Source of the DNA: Paraburkholderia aromaticivorans
Lineage (GTDB): Bacteria; Pseudomonadota; Gammaproteobacteria; Burkholderiales; Burkholderiaceae
Direction: 5' to 3'
DNA: 64,000 bases
NCBI RefSeq assembly: GCF_002278075.1
Contig: NZ_CP022989.1
Location: 3,162,001-3,226,000 of the forward strand
The stretch's first letter is position 1. Every line of letters begins with the position of its first letter. This document shows, in pieces, positions 20,781 through 29,479 of the stretch. The notes beneath the pieces are model-generated. The model had not been told where the DNA came from and searched no databases. It saw nothing but the letters and a program-made list of their open reading frames with translations. Both the position numbers and the translations under genes were made by a program.

Positions 20781-20912
20781 ACAGATGGCTCGAGACATGG
20801 CTCAACGCATGGCTCGAAACACGGCCCGAAAGACGGCTCGATATGCGGCCCGACACATGGCTCAACACACGGCCCGACACATGGCTCAACACATGAGTCG
20901 ACACACGACTCA
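20781..20912. repeat. 12-bp tandem repeat array between iacH and iacE
   Basis: Eleven consecutive 12-bp units whose core is ATGGCTCG/ACGGCCCG with variation at fixed positions. The array fills the space between the iacE start region and the last codon of iacH. It lies upstream of iacE in the direction of transcription. If transcribed, the near-complementary GGCTCGA/TCGAGCC-like cores could fold. No function can be read from the sequence. Confidence 0.85.
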
Positions 20913-22034
20913 AGCGGCGAGCGCGGCTTCGAAACGGGCTGCGATCGCGCAGACCTGCTCATCCTGCCCCTTGCGCCCGACGATCTGCAATCCCGCCTTG
21001 AGCGGCGAGCCCTGAACAGGCAGCGGCAAACTCAACGCGGGATGGCCGCTCAGATTGAACGGCCGGATCAGCGACGACATCGCGATCACGGACATACCGC
21101 CGCGTGCTTCGTCGAGTGTGATGGGCAGGGCGGGCAGCGTGGGCAGAATCAGCACGTCGGCGTTGTCGAGCGCGTGGTCGACTGCCGCCGTGAATTGGCG
21201 GCGCACCTGTTCCGCTGCTTCGAGCTGCGCGGCGGTGGTGTTGGCCGCCGCGCGCAGGCGCGCGTCGAGATCCGCGCCGATTTTCCCGCTTGCCACCAGA
21301 TGGCCGAACGCGCGCCAGGTCTCGGCATTGATGACGGCAAGGCCCGCGTCGAAAGCGGCTGCAAGACCGGCGAGCGGCAGCGTGTGCGTGCTGCAGCCGG
21401 CCGTGTCGGCCGCGAGCGTGACGGCTTCGCGGATATCGGCCGCTGCGTCGGCTTGCACAATGCCGACTCTGCACGCGCCTTGCCACGCGTGCGCGGCGTT
21501 CGCGTCGAAGTCCGGGGCGATGGCGAGCATCGCGGCTGTGAGCATGCGCATGTCGCGCGCAAACGGCCCGACGCAATCGAGCGTGGATTCCCGCGGCGCC
21601 ACGCCGACTCGCGACACGCGCCCGAAGGTGGGTTTCAGGCCGATCACGCCGCAGCATGCGGCGGGCCCGCGAATCGAGCCGCCGGTGTCGGTGCCGAGCG
21701 CGGCGTCGGCAAGCTTCAATCCGACCGCGGCCGCCGACCCGCTCGACGATCCGCCCGGAATGCGCGTGGCGTCTTGCGGATTGCGCGGCGTGCCGGTGTA
21801 GTCGTTGATGCCGGTCATGCCGAACGCCAGTTCATGCATGTTCGCCTTGCCGGCAATGCGCCAGCCGGCCGCGAGCAATCGTTCGACGACTTCAGCGTGG
21901 CGTCGGGCGGGCGGCGCATCGGCCAGTGCGCGGCTCGCGGCGGTGGTGGGGTAGCCGGCGATATCGATCGTGTCCTTGATCGCGATGCTCGGCCCGGCGC
22001 CGCCTAACGACAGGCGCTGGATAAACTCGTTCAT
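20910..22034 (-). CDS. iacH: Amidase-signature hydrolase of the iac cluster (IacH-like)
   Basis: A 374-residue amidase-signature enzyme with the Lys-Ser-Ser triad: Lys in SIAIKDTIDIAG, the cis-Ser in GTDTGGSIRGPA and the nucleophile in PGGSSSGSAAAVG. ATG at 22034 has GGAAA upstream and overlaps the iacI stop by 4 bp. In iac clusters IacH is the GatA-like amidase thought to act late in the route to catechol. Its stop codon lies in the last unit of the 12-bp repeat array. Confidence 0.83.
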   Translation of the reverse strand: MNEFIQRLSLGGAGPSIAIKDTIDIAGYPTTAASRALADAPPARRHAEVVERLLAAGWRIAGKANMHELAFGMTGINDYTGTPRNPQDATRIPGGSSSGSAAAVGLKLADAALGTDTGGSIRGPAACCGVIGLKPTFGRVSRVGVAPRESTLDCVGPFARDMRMLTAAMLAIAPDFDANAAHAWQGACRVGIVQADAAADIREAVTLAADTAGCSTHTLPLAGLAAAFDAGLAVINAETWRAFGHLVASGKIGADLDARLRAAANTTAAQLEAAEQVRRQFTAAVDHALDNADVLILPTLPALPITLDEARGGMSVIAMSSLIRPFNLSGHPALSLPLPVQGSPLKAGLQIVGRKGQDEQVCAIAARFEAALAA

Positions 22035-22546
22035 GGATTCGGTTTCCTTGCATTGACTTGCCACGGCGCGTCGAACAGGCGCTCGGTGCGAAAGTGCGCG
22101 ATGAGCCAGTCGCGGCCGTTGGCGGCCGGCGCGAAATCGACTTCGAGGCGTGCCGAAATCAGCTCGGCTCGCGCATCGACATAGCCTGAGGCCTGCAGCA
22201 TGATCCAGCGGCCTTTTGCGCTCGCGCCCCGCACGTCGATGGTTTCCGAGGTGAGGAAGTGCACGTTCACCGAAAAATGCGGCGACGGCGGCAGGTAGCG
22301 CGTGAGCATCGCGAGGATCGCGGCGTGGCCCGTCAGACGGCCGAACTTGCTCGCATACTGTGGGCCGATGCCTTCCCAGATGGCGTCGGCGGTGAAGAGG
22401 GCCGCGAGCGTCTCGCCTTCGAGCGCGCCGGACGGCACGTCGCATAGCGACATATAACGCGCCATCGTGCGGCGGACCGCGGCTTCGGCTTCGAGCGCGG
22501 TAAGCCGTTCAGTCAACGTGGCGAGCGTTTCAGCGGTGGCGGTCAT
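22031..22546 (-). CDS. iacI: SnoaL/NTF2-like protein of the iac cluster (IacI-like)
   Basis: A 171-residue SnoaL-like protein of the NTF2 fold: a helical N-terminus (VRRTMARYMSLCDV), then YPP/SPHFSVNVHFLTSETI and AHFRTERLFDAPW. Proteins of this type act as small hydrolases, cyclases or isomerases. ATG at 22546; the stop overlaps the amidase start. Its place between the iacB-like and iacH-like genes fits IacI. No catalytic residues are assigned. Confidence 0.75.
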   Translation of the reverse strand: MTATAETLATLTERLTALEAEAAVRRTMARYMSLCDVPSGALEGETLAALFTADAIWEGIGPQYASKFGRLTGHAAILAMLTRYLPPSPHFSVNVHFLTSETIDVRGASAKGRWIMLQASGYVDARAELISARLEVDFAPAANGRDWLIAHFRTERLFDAPWQVNARKPNP

Positions 22547-22556
22547 TGCGGCACGC

Positions 22557-22934
22557 TCAGGGCAGGTTGGCATGTTGCGGCGGCACCTGCAACGCGCGGC
22601 CGACACGCGCTTCGATCTTGCCGTAGCGCCATAGGTTGTATTCGCCCACCGGCGTAGTGCGGTACAGATTGCACACCGCCGCGGCGGTGTCGAAATCGCG
22701 CACGTCGGCCATGATGTAGAAGGTCCACGGCGAGTTGTCGGCATGGCCCACGGTGAGGCGGTCGTCGTCCATGATGCCGAGCACCTCGACGCCTGCCATC
22801 GATTCGACCGCGGCCAGCATCTTGCCGTAGGCCTGCCAGACTTCACCGATCCGCTCGCGCGGCAGGTCGAAGAAATTCTGCGTGACGCCGCAGCAGAATA
22901 GAACACGCAGCGGCGGTGTTGAGGTGTCGGACAT
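22557..22934 (-). CDS. iacB: Small protein of the iac cluster (IacB-like)
   Basis: A 125-residue cytoplasmic protein with the pattern of a dimeric alpha/beta barrel (YCII-like): RVLFCCGVTQNFFDLP, then VEVLGIMDDDRLTVGHA and SPWTFYIMADVRDFDTA. IacB of known clusters is a small protein of unresolved role. It starts at ATG 22934 and ends 10 bp before iacI. Confidence 0.65.
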   Translation of the reverse strand: MSDTSTPPLRVLFCCGVTQNFFDLPRERIGEVWQAYGKMLAAVESMAGVEVLGIMDDDRLTVGHADNSPWTFYIMADVRDFDTAAAVCNLYRTTPVGEYNLWRYGKIEARVGRALQVPPQHANLP

Positions 22935-23052
22935 GAGGTTGGGTTCCTTGCAGGGGTTATCGTGCGGACGCTCGCACGGTGGGTCGCCACCGTGCCGCCG
23001 GGACGGTACGCGCGCTGCACGAGCCGCGCACGTTCACGCGCGCCTTGCGGCG

Positions 23053-23092
23053 CGGCGAGCCACGGCGAGACACGGCGAGACACGGCGAGACA
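23053..23092. repeat. 10-bp tandem repeat, four units
   Basis: Four units of CGGCGAGACA (the first with one change) lie in the 189-bp gap between the transporter and the IacB-like gene. The gap has no gene. This is likely a slippage product. Confidence 0.8.
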
Positions 23093-23123
23093 CGGCAGCC
23101 GTCACCCGATGGCGGATCGCCGC

Positions 23124-24440
23124 TCAATCGTGCGTGGCGCCGGTGTTGCGAGGAATCGTCAGAAGCGTGAGCGCGGTAATCAGGCCGAAGCCGATCAGCA
23201 TCAGCGCGACGGGCCACGGCGCGCGCACTTTCGCATAGAGCGCGGTGGCGACGAGCGGCGCGAGTCCGCCGGAAAATACCGAAGCGATCTCGTGGCCGAG
23301 CGCCATGCCCGAGTAACGTACTTCGGTGGGGAACAGTTCGCCCATCAGCGCCGGTTGCGTGCCGATCATCGCGGCGTGGCAGAACGGCAAGCCCAGCGCG
23401 AGCGACAGGAACACGAGCATCGGCTGGTGCGTGTCGATCAGCCAGAACGCCGGAAACGCGATCACCACCAGCCCGAGCGCGCCGATCATATACACCGGCC
23501 GCCGCCCGATCACGTCCGACAGTCGCCCCCACAACACGATCGTGGCGAGTTCGAGCAGCATGGCGATCATCACGCCGCCGAGCATCACCGAAACGGGCAC
23601 GCCGATCGTCTTGCCGTACACCAGCACGAACGAAAGAAAGATATAGGTCCCGCCGTTTTCAGCGACACGCAGCCCCATCGCCTGCAGCACCTGTTTCGGA
23701 TGATTGCGCAGCACCGTCAGCACGGGCAGGTGCTTCGGTTTGGCGGCCCTGAAGTCGCGGCTTTCCGGCAAGCGCCGGCGAATGTATACGCCGACACCGA
23801 AAATCAGCACGCTCGCAAGAAACGGCACGCGCCAGCCCCACGACATGAAGCTCTCGAGCGGCAGGCGCTGCACCAGATAGAACGCGGCCGCGGACAACAC
23901 GAAGCCGCCCGCCACGCCCAACTGGCTGAACGCCGCATAGTAGCCGCGCCGATTGGCCGGGGCGCTCTCGCTGATCAGCAGGACGCCGCCGCCCCATTCG
24001 CCGCCCGACGCGATACCTTGCACGACGCGCAGACACACGAGCGCGGTGGGCGCGAGAAAGCCGATTTGCGAGAACGTCGGCAGCAGGCCGATGCCGAAGG
24101 TCGCCACGCCCATCATCATCAGCGTGACGACGAGCGCGCGTTTGCGGCCATGGCGATCGCCGATATGGCCGAACACGATGCCGCCCAGCGGGCGTGCCAG
24201 AAAACCGATCGCGAAGCCGGCGAAAGCGGCGAGGGTGCCGAGTAGCGGGTCGCCGTGCAGCGGGAAGAACAGCGGTCCGAAGATCAGTGCGGCGGCGGTG
24301 CCGTACAGAAAAAAGTCGTACCACTCGAGCGCATTGCCGAGGACGGAGGCGACGATGATCCGCCGCAAGGTTCGCGAGGTGGCAGGCGGCGCGGATGCCG
24401 CGGGCGAGCCGGCCGTGGGAGAAAAGGTGTCGTTTGGCAT
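23124..24440 (-). CDS. MFS transporter, metabolite:H+ symporter type, iac operon
   Basis: A 438-residue major facilitator with about 12 membrane helices. The loop signature GHIGDRHGRKRAL and the later GRLSDVIGRRPVYM identify the MHS (ProP/ShiA/KgtP-like) branch, which moves organic acids with protons. Its position between the oxygenase and the iacB-like gene suggests uptake of indole-3-acetate or a related aromatic acid; iac clusters of other Paraburkholderia include such transporters. Substrate is inferred. Confidence 0.85.
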   Translation of the reverse strand: MPNDTFSPTAGSPAASAPPATSRTLRRIIVASVLGNALEWYDFFLYGTAAALIFGPLFFPLHGDPLLGTLAAFAGFAIGFLARPLGGIVFGHIGDRHGRKRALVVTLMMMGVATFGIGLLPTFSQIGFLAPTALVCLRVVQGIASGGEWGGGVLLISESAPANRRGYYAAFSQLGVAGGFVLSAAAFYLVQRLPLESFMSWGWRVPFLASVLIFGVGVYIRRRLPESRDFRAAKPKHLPVLTVLRNHPKQVLQAMGLRVAENGGTYIFLSFVLVYGKTIGVPVSVMLGGVMIAMLLELATIVLWGRLSDVIGRRPVYMIGALGLVVIAFPAFWLIDTHQPMLVFLSLALGLPFCHAAMIGTQPALMGELFPTEVRYSGMALGHEIASVFSGGLAPLVATALYAKVRAPWPVALMLIGFGLITALTLLTIPRNTGATHD

Positions 24441-24465
24441 TGTCGTGCTCGCTGGTTGTCGGGGA

Positions 24466-24966
24466 TCAGAGCAGGAAACCGATTGCGCTCAACGCTTCGG
24501 TCGAGTCGATCAGGCGGATGACCTTTTGCACGATGCGCGGCTCGCCGCTCGCGAAACCGATGCGATGCGTAAGGTCCGCCGCGAAGAGCGTCGACTTGCC
24601 GCGTTTGTAGGCGACGATGACTTGCGCGGAGTTCACCGTGACTTCATCGCTCGCGTCGCTTGCCAGCGTGAAACGCGATACGGTCCGAACAGTGCGCGCG
24701 GCGTCGGCCGCCGACACCGAATAGCCGGACAGCATGCGTTGCACGCGCTTTTCGCGCATGTCGTGATCGTCGTAAGCGTAGTTCAGCGTGGCGGCGAAGT
24801 CGCTGGTGTCGTGCTCGATCGGCACCACGTAGAAGCCCGCCGGGTCCCACAGCGACAGCCACTCGCGATAGTCCTTGCGGTCCAGCAGTTCCGCCTCGCG
24901 CCAGATGAGTTCGATCGCGCCGGCAAAAGTCTGCTGCGAGGAAAGCGTGTTCCGGTCGTCCATCAT
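24466..24966 (-). CDS. iacD: Ring-hydroxylating dioxygenase beta subunit (IacD-like)
   Basis: A 166-residue beta subunit of a Rieske oxygenase: ELIWREAELLDRKDYREWLSLWD is the family N-terminus, and TVNSAQVIVAYKRGKST the later strand. ATG at 24966 overlaps the alpha-subunit stop by 4 bp, so the two are made together. The beta subunit is mostly structural in the alpha3beta3 enzyme. Confidence 0.88.
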   Translation of the reverse strand: MMDDRNTLSSQQTFAGAIELIWREAELLDRKDYREWLSLWDPAGFYVVPIEHDTSDFAATLNYAYDDHDMREKRVQRMLSGYSVSAADAARTVRTVSRFTLASDASDEVTVNSAQVIVAYKRGKSTLFAADLTHRIGFASGEPRIVQKVIRLIDSTEALSAIGFLL

Positions 24967-26246
24967 GCTTGCTCCATCATCGTGCGCCATTGCGCGTACG
25001 CTTCACGCATGCCGGTTTCATCGGTGGCGTGGGCGGTTTTTTCACCGTTCGGCGCTGTGCTTTCGCGATTCAAGCCGCGGTTCACGAGAATCGGCAGATC
25101 GGGGCCGGCGTGCGAGCCGCGCTGCACGCGCTCCCACGCTTCGGCGTCGTCCGGACTGCCGAAACCGAACGGGCCCTGGAAGTGTTCGTGAATGCGCAGG
25201 CGTACGCGGTTCGCTTCTTCGGGGCCGCCGTCCATGGCGAGGGCGACGTGACGGATCTCGGTCTCGTTCGCGGAAATGGGCCGCAGGACGCGGAAAAATG
25301 CCATCGACAGCGCGAGGTTCGGAAACAGGTTCAGATTGAAGCCGACGCCCATCAGCGAGCGCACGATGCGGCGCACTGCTTCCGGCGTGTGGTCCTTCGC
25401 GAGCGACGCAGCGAGTTCTTCGAAGCGTTCGGGGATCGGCGCGCCGTCGTCCTTGTCGAGATCGACGAGTTCCGGCACCAGCACCGCGAGGCTGTGGCCG
25501 TTGCCGAGCGAGCGGCAGAAGGCCTGGTCGCTCGTCATGAAGCTCGTGATCGCGGCGGCGGTTTCGTCGTCGATCGATTTCATCCACGACTTGTGGACCA
25601 CGGGGAAGTGATAGAGGTCCGTGGTGTTCTCGAGCTGGATCTTCCAGTTGCCGTTAAAGCGGAAGCGATGTTCGCCGTTGGCCTTGACCGGATAGCCCGC
25701 GCCCTGCTTCATGAAGAGGTCGATCCACGGTTTCGCGCCGCCCAGAAAATCTTCCAGCGGCTCGATCTCCTGATTGAAGCTCGCGAAGATCAGCCCTTGA
25801 TAGATGCCCACGCGCAGACTGGCGAGCGGCAGTTCGGTCTTGTCGACCACGCCTTCATAGCCGTCGCCGTACGGCAGCGCGCGCAACGCGCCGTCGAGGC
25901 CGTAAGTCCAGCTGTGATACGGGCACGTGAAGCCTTTCGCGTTGCCCTTGTGCTGTTCGCAGACGGTCGCGCCACGGTGGCGGCAGCGGTTCTGCAGGAC
26001 GTTGATCGCGCCGCTCCTGTCGCGCACCACGATCACCGGCTGGCGGCCGATCGTGGTGGTGCGGAAGTCGCCGGGATGGGGCAATTCGCTTTCGTGCGCA
26101 ACCCAGATCCACGTCTTGTAGAAAATGCGTTCGAGTTCCGCTTCGAAAATGGCCGGGTCGTAATACAGCGACGGGGCTATGCGATCCGGCTGCGCGCGCT
26201 GATACAACGCGCTCGTGTCGACGGTCTGATAGGGGGATTCGCTCAT
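24963..26246 (-). CDS. iacC: Rieske dioxygenase alpha subunit (IacC-like)
   Basis: A 427-residue oxygenase alpha subunit. Rieske ligands are Cys88-x-His90 and Cys108-x2-His111; the mononuclear iron site shows His213 and His218 with bridging Asp210 (NTTDLYHFPVVH). ATG at 26246 (MSESPYQ) is chosen; an upstream TTG lies inside the regulatory region. In indole-3-acetate degradation IacC/IacD hydroxylate an oxindole-type intermediate. Anthranilate-type dioxygenases are close relatives, so sequence alone would leave substrate open. The neighbours iacB, I, H and E decide the call. Confidence 0.85.
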   Translation of the reverse strand: MSESPYQTVDTSALYQRAQPDRIAPSLYYDPAIFEAELERIFYKTWIWVAHESELPHPGDFRTTTIGRQPVIVVRDRSGAINVLQNRCRHRGATVCEQHKGNAKGFTCPYHSWTYGLDGALRALPYGDGYEGVVDKTELPLASLRVGIYQGLIFASFNQEIEPLEDFLGGAKPWIDLFMKQGAGYPVKANGEHRFRFNGNWKIQLENTTDLYHFPVVHKSWMKSIDDETAAAITSFMTSDQAFCRSLGNGHSLAVLVPELVDLDKDDGAPIPERFEELAASLAKDHTPEAVRRIVRSLMGVGFNLNLFPNLALSMAFFRVLRPISANETEIRHVALAMDGGPEEANRVRLRIHEHFQGPFGFGSPDDAEAWERVQRGSHAGPDLPILVNRGLNRESTAPNGEKTAHATDETGMREAYAQWRTMMEQA

Positions 26247-26307
26247 GGCTGTGCAGGTGGGGTGATCGATGAAGCAAAGTTTCGTCGACTGGTTGATATG
26301 CGTCAAA

Positions 26308-26334
26308 TTGATCTAAAATGAAATGTAAGATCAA
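26308..26334. promoter_or_regulatory. Inverted repeat between iacC and its divergent LysR gene
   Basis: TTGATCT (26308-26314) and AGATCAA (26328-26334) form a perfect 7-bp inverted repeat with a 13-bp spacer. It lies in the 92-bp divergent gap, where LysR proteins normally bind. This is a likely operator of the adjacent regulator. Confidence 0.6.
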
Positions 26335-26338
26335 CCGC

Positions 26339-27271
26339 ATGGATATCTCGATGAACTCGCTGGATCACGTCGACCTCAACCTGCTGCGCGTTTTTCAGGC
26401 GATTGTCGAAGAGCGCAGCCTGACTCGCGCGGGCGAGCGGCTCGCGTTGTCTCAGCCGGCCATCAGTTATTCGCTGGGGCGTTTGCGCACGCTGTTCGAC
26501 GATCCGCTCTTCATCCGCACGCGCGCCGGCATGCAGCCCACGCCGATTGCGCTGGAGTTGTCGACCATCGTGGCTCGCGCGCTGGACACGGTGCGCGAGG
26601 CGCTGCGTTACGCGGAGCATTTCGACCCGGCGGTGAGCACGCGCACGTTCCGCCTATCGCTGTCGGATGCGGGCGAACTGGCCTATTTGCCGCCCATTTG
26701 CGAGGCGCTGCACCGGCAGGCGCCGCGCGTGAGATTGCGCATCGAGCCGCTGCCGGTCGAGGAAATAGAAGATGCGCTGCGCGCGAGCCGGCTCGATTTC
26801 GCCATCGGCAATCTGCCCACGCTGACCGCGCGCACGCGGCATCAGGCGCTATTTGAAGAGACCTACGTGTGTATGACGCGCAAGCGGCGCGGCTTGCCGC
26901 GCACCAAAGAGCTGAGCCTGAAGGCGTTTCTGGACGCTTCGCACGTGCAGATCACATCGATCGAACACAGCCACCACGCGCTCGACGACGAGTTCCGCAG
27001 CCAGGGCGTCGGGCGTCATATCGCGCTGGAACTACCGCATTTCGTGGCTCTGCCGAGCGTGCTGGCCGTCACCGACCTGTTCGCCACGCTGCCGCGGCGC
27101 CTTGCGCATATTTTCAATCGCGACGGCGGCTTCCAGATCTACGACTTGCCCGTGACCTTGCCGATCGCGGCCGTCACGATGCACTGGCATGAGCATTTCG
27201 ATCAGGACGAGGGCAATGTGTGGTTGCGCAATCTGATGGCGGATATCGTGCGGCGCTTCGACGAGAAGTGA
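26339..27271 (+). CDS. LysR-family regulator, NahR/NodD-like, of the iac operon
   Basis: A LysR regulator of about 310 residues. The N-terminal winged HTH (DHVDLNLLRVFQAIVEERS, RAGERLALSQPAISYSLGRLR) is of the NodD/NahR subgroup, which typically senses aromatic compounds. It is divergent from iacC with a 92-bp gap, so it probably controls that operon. Starts at 26318, 26339 and 26351 are all possible; the last gives MNSLDHVDLN. Confidence 0.85.
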   Translation: MDISMNSLDHVDLNLLRVFQAIVEERSLTRAGERLALSQPAISYSLGRLRTLFDDPLFIRTRAGMQPTPIALELSTIVARALDTVREALRYAEHFDPAVSTRTFRLSLSDAGELAYLPPICEALHRQAPRVRLRIEPLPVEEIEDALRASRLDFAIGNLPTLTARTRHQALFEETYVCMTRKRRGLPRTKELSLKAFLDASHVQITSIEHSHHALDDEFRSQGVGRHIALELPHFVALPSVLAVTDLFATLPRRLAHIFNRDGGFQIYDLPVTLPIAAVTMHWHEHFDQDEGNVWLRNLMADIVRRFDEK

Positions 27272-27284
27272 CCACCGTGCCGCG

Positions 27285-28172
27285 TCAGGCCCGTTTGAAC
27301 AGGTCCCGCGCGAGCGAACAGAGCAGCGTGGTGGTCGGCGATTCGTCCTGCAGGCGGCGGCTCATGATGATCGGCGAAGCGACATTGGCCGCGGGAATAG
27401 GCCGGTACACCACGCCGTGCGCGCGCAAACCTTCCACACTTTCCGGCACGAGACACACGCCCACTTGCGCCGCGACCAGACCCAACGCGGTCTGCAACTC
27501 CCGCACCTCATGAATCGCTTTGGGCTCCAACGCATGGTCGTGCATGGCCGATAGCTGCTGGTCGGCATAGCTCGGCCGCGGCGTGCTCGGATAGACGATC
27601 AGCGTTTCCTGTGCGAGCGCCGCCAGCGTCAGCGGCTTCTTCTGCCGCGCGAGAGGATGGTCTTGTGGCAGCGTGGCAATCATCCGTTCTTCGACGAGGA
27701 CTTCGCGCGCGAGTTGCGCGTCGTCCAAACGCAGGCGGCCGAAGCCCACGTCGATACGGCCGCCCTTGAGCGCCGCGAGTTGCTCGATCGTGAACATTTC
27801 GATCAGCGACAGTTCGATATGCGGCGCGGCTTCGCGAAACGCACGGATCACCGCGGGCAGCGCGCCGTACAGCGTGGACGGCACGAAACCGATCACGACG
27901 CGCTCGGCCAGTTGCGCGAGGCGCCGCGTAAGCGGGGCGAGTTCGTCCGCTTCGTCGACGAGGCGCCTCGCCTGCGCATAGAAAATGCGGCCGGCCTCGG
28001 TCAGGCGCAGCGGCCGCGAGCCGCGTTCGAACAGCGACAGGCCGACGTTTTCCTCAATCTGCTGGATCTGGCGGCTAAGCGGCGGCTGCGTCATATGCAG
28101 GCGATGCGCGGCCCGCGTGATGTTCATTTCTTCCGCGACCGCAATGAAGTAGCGGAGTTGGCGAAGTTCCAT
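27285..28172 (-). CDS. catR: LysR-family regulator of the cat operon (CatR)
   Basis: A 295-residue LysR protein whose start MELRQLRYFIAVAEEMNITRAA is typical of CatR/CatM/BenM. The effector domain keeps VGFVPSTLYGALP and ERMIATLPQDHPLA. ATG at 28172 is divergent from catB, with a matching operator in between. CatR proteins bind cis,cis-muconate and activate catBCA. It runs towards the iac-linked LysR gene and ends 13 bp after it. Confidence 0.92.
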   Translation of the reverse strand: MELRQLRYFIAVAEEMNITRAAHRLHMTQPPLSRQIQQIEENVGLSLFERGSRPLRLTEAGRIFYAQARRLVDEADELAPLTRRLAQLAERVVIGFVPSTLYGALPAVIRAFREAAPHIELSLIEMFTIEQLAALKGGRIDVGFGRLRLDDAQLAREVLVEERMIATLPQDHPLARQKKPLTLAALAQETLIVYPSTPRPSYADQQLSAMHDHALEPKAIHEVRELQTALGLVAAQVGVCLVPESVEGLRAHGVVYRPIPAANVASPIIMSRRLQDESPTTTLLCSLARDLFKRA

Positions 28173-28174
28173 GC

Positions 28175-28189
28175 ATACCCCTGAGGTAT
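28175..28189. promoter_or_regulatory. CatR/BenM-type operator ATAC-N7-GTAT
   Basis: ATAC (28175-28178), seven bases, GTAT (28186-28189): an exact match to the recognition palindrome known for CatM and BenM. It starts 3 bp from the catR ATG and lies about 87 bp before catB, so it can serve both autoregulation and activation of catB. Confidence 0.85.
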
Positions 28190-28275
28190 GGAAGTAGTCG
28201 GAATCGGTGTTGGACTGCTTCGCGGGTTTGTTTCTAATATGGGGCTCCCCGTCAGGCAGTTCAGGAGAGCAGCGA

Positions 28276-29433
28276 ATGATAGCAACACCCGTGAAGATCG
28301 AAAGCGTGGAGACGATTCTCGTCGACGTGCCGACGATCCGTCCGCACCGGCTGTCGGTCGCAACGATGAACTGCCAGACGCTGGTGCTGGTGCGCATCCG
28401 TTGCGCCGACGGGTTGGTCGGTGTGGGCGAGGGCACCACGATCGGCGGCCTCGCGTATGGCGAGGAAAGCCCGGAAAGTATCAAGGTCAACATCGACAGC
28501 TATTTCGCACCGCTGCTCAAAGGGATGGACGCGACCCGTCCGGGCGCGGCGATGGCGAAACTGCGCGAACTGTTTCAGGGCAACCGCTTTGCGAAGTCCG
28601 CGCTGGAAACGGCCTTGTTCGACGCGCAGGCCCAACGCCTCGGTGTGCCGCTGTCGGAGTTGTTCGGCGGCCGTGTGCGCGATTGCGTGGAGGTGGCGTG
28701 GACGCTCGCGAGCGGTGACACGAAACGCGATATCGCCGAAGCCGAGCAGGTGTACGAGACGAAGCGCCACCGGGTGTTCAAGCTGAAGATCGGAACGCGC
28801 GCGGTGGCGGACGACGTCGCGCACGTCGTCGCGATCCGTAACGCGCTAAGAGGGGTCGGCGAAGTGCGGGTCGATGTGAACCAGGCGTGGACCGAAGCGG
28901 AGGCGATCCGGGCCGCGCGGCGTTTCGAGGAAGCCGGCGTGGCGCTGATCGAGCAGCCCATCGCCGCGGAAAACCGCGCCGGCCTCAAGCGTCTGACCGA
29001 CCTTGCTCAAGTGCCGATCATGGCCGACGAAGCGCTGCATGGTCCGGCCGACGCGTTCGCGATGGCCAGTGCCCGCGCCGCCGATGTCTTTGCCGTGAAG
29101 ATCGCGCAATCGGGCGGCCTCGCGGGCGCCGCGCAGGTGGCGGCCATCGCCGCGGCCGCGAATATCGACCTGTATGGCGGGACCATGCTCGAAGGCGCGG
29201 TGGGCACGATGGCCTCCGCGCAACTGTTCAGCACATTCGGCGAATTGAAGTGGGGCACCGAACTGTTCGGCCCCTTGCTGCTGACCGAAGAGATTCTTAC
29301 CGAACCGCTGCGCTACGAGAATTTTGCGCTGCACCTGCCTCAAGGTCCGGGTCTTGGTATCACGCTCGACTGGGACAAGATCGACCGTCTGCGGCGCGAC
29401 ACGCGCCGCGGCGCCAGCGTTACCGCGAACTGA
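28276..29433 (+). CDS. catB: Muconate cycloisomerase CatB
   Basis: CatB (385 residues) turns cis,cis-muconate into muconolactone. It is an enolase-superfamily enzyme: FKLKIG holds the catalytic lysine, and metal ligands come from VDVNQAW, LIEQPI and ADEAL. ATG at 28276 has AGGAGAG upstream. The open frame extends upstream but without homology. First gene of a catB-catA-catC operon. Confidence 0.95.
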   Translation: MIATPVKIESVETILVDVPTIRPHRLSVATMNCQTLVLVRIRCADGLVGVGEGTTIGGLAYGEESPESIKVNIDSYFAPLLKGMDATRPGAAMAKLRELFQGNRFAKSALETALFDAQAQRLGVPLSELFGGRVRDCVEVAWTLASGDTKRDIAEAEQVYETKRHRVFKLKIGTRAVADDVAHVVAIRNALRGVGEVRVDVNQAWTEAEAIRAARRFEEAGVALIEQPIAAENRAGLKRLTDLAQVPIMADEALHGPADAFAMASARAADVFAVKIAQSGGLAGAAQVAAIAAAANIDLYGGTMLEGAVGTMASAQLFSTFGELKWGTELFGPLLLTEEILTEPLRYENFALHLPQGPGLGITLDWDKIDRLRRDTRRGASVTAN

Positions 29434-29479
29434 AGGCTCATCCGTTAGCCATCCAGAACATCATACGAAGGAGATACCC

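Noticed and set aside
20781..20912. CRISPR-like array
   Set aside because: 12-bp head-to-tail units without spacers.
24963..26246. Calling the Rieske oxygenase an anthranilate dioxygenase because of the cat operon
   Set aside because: The operon's YCII-like, SnoaL-like, amidase and SDR genes fit the iac set better.
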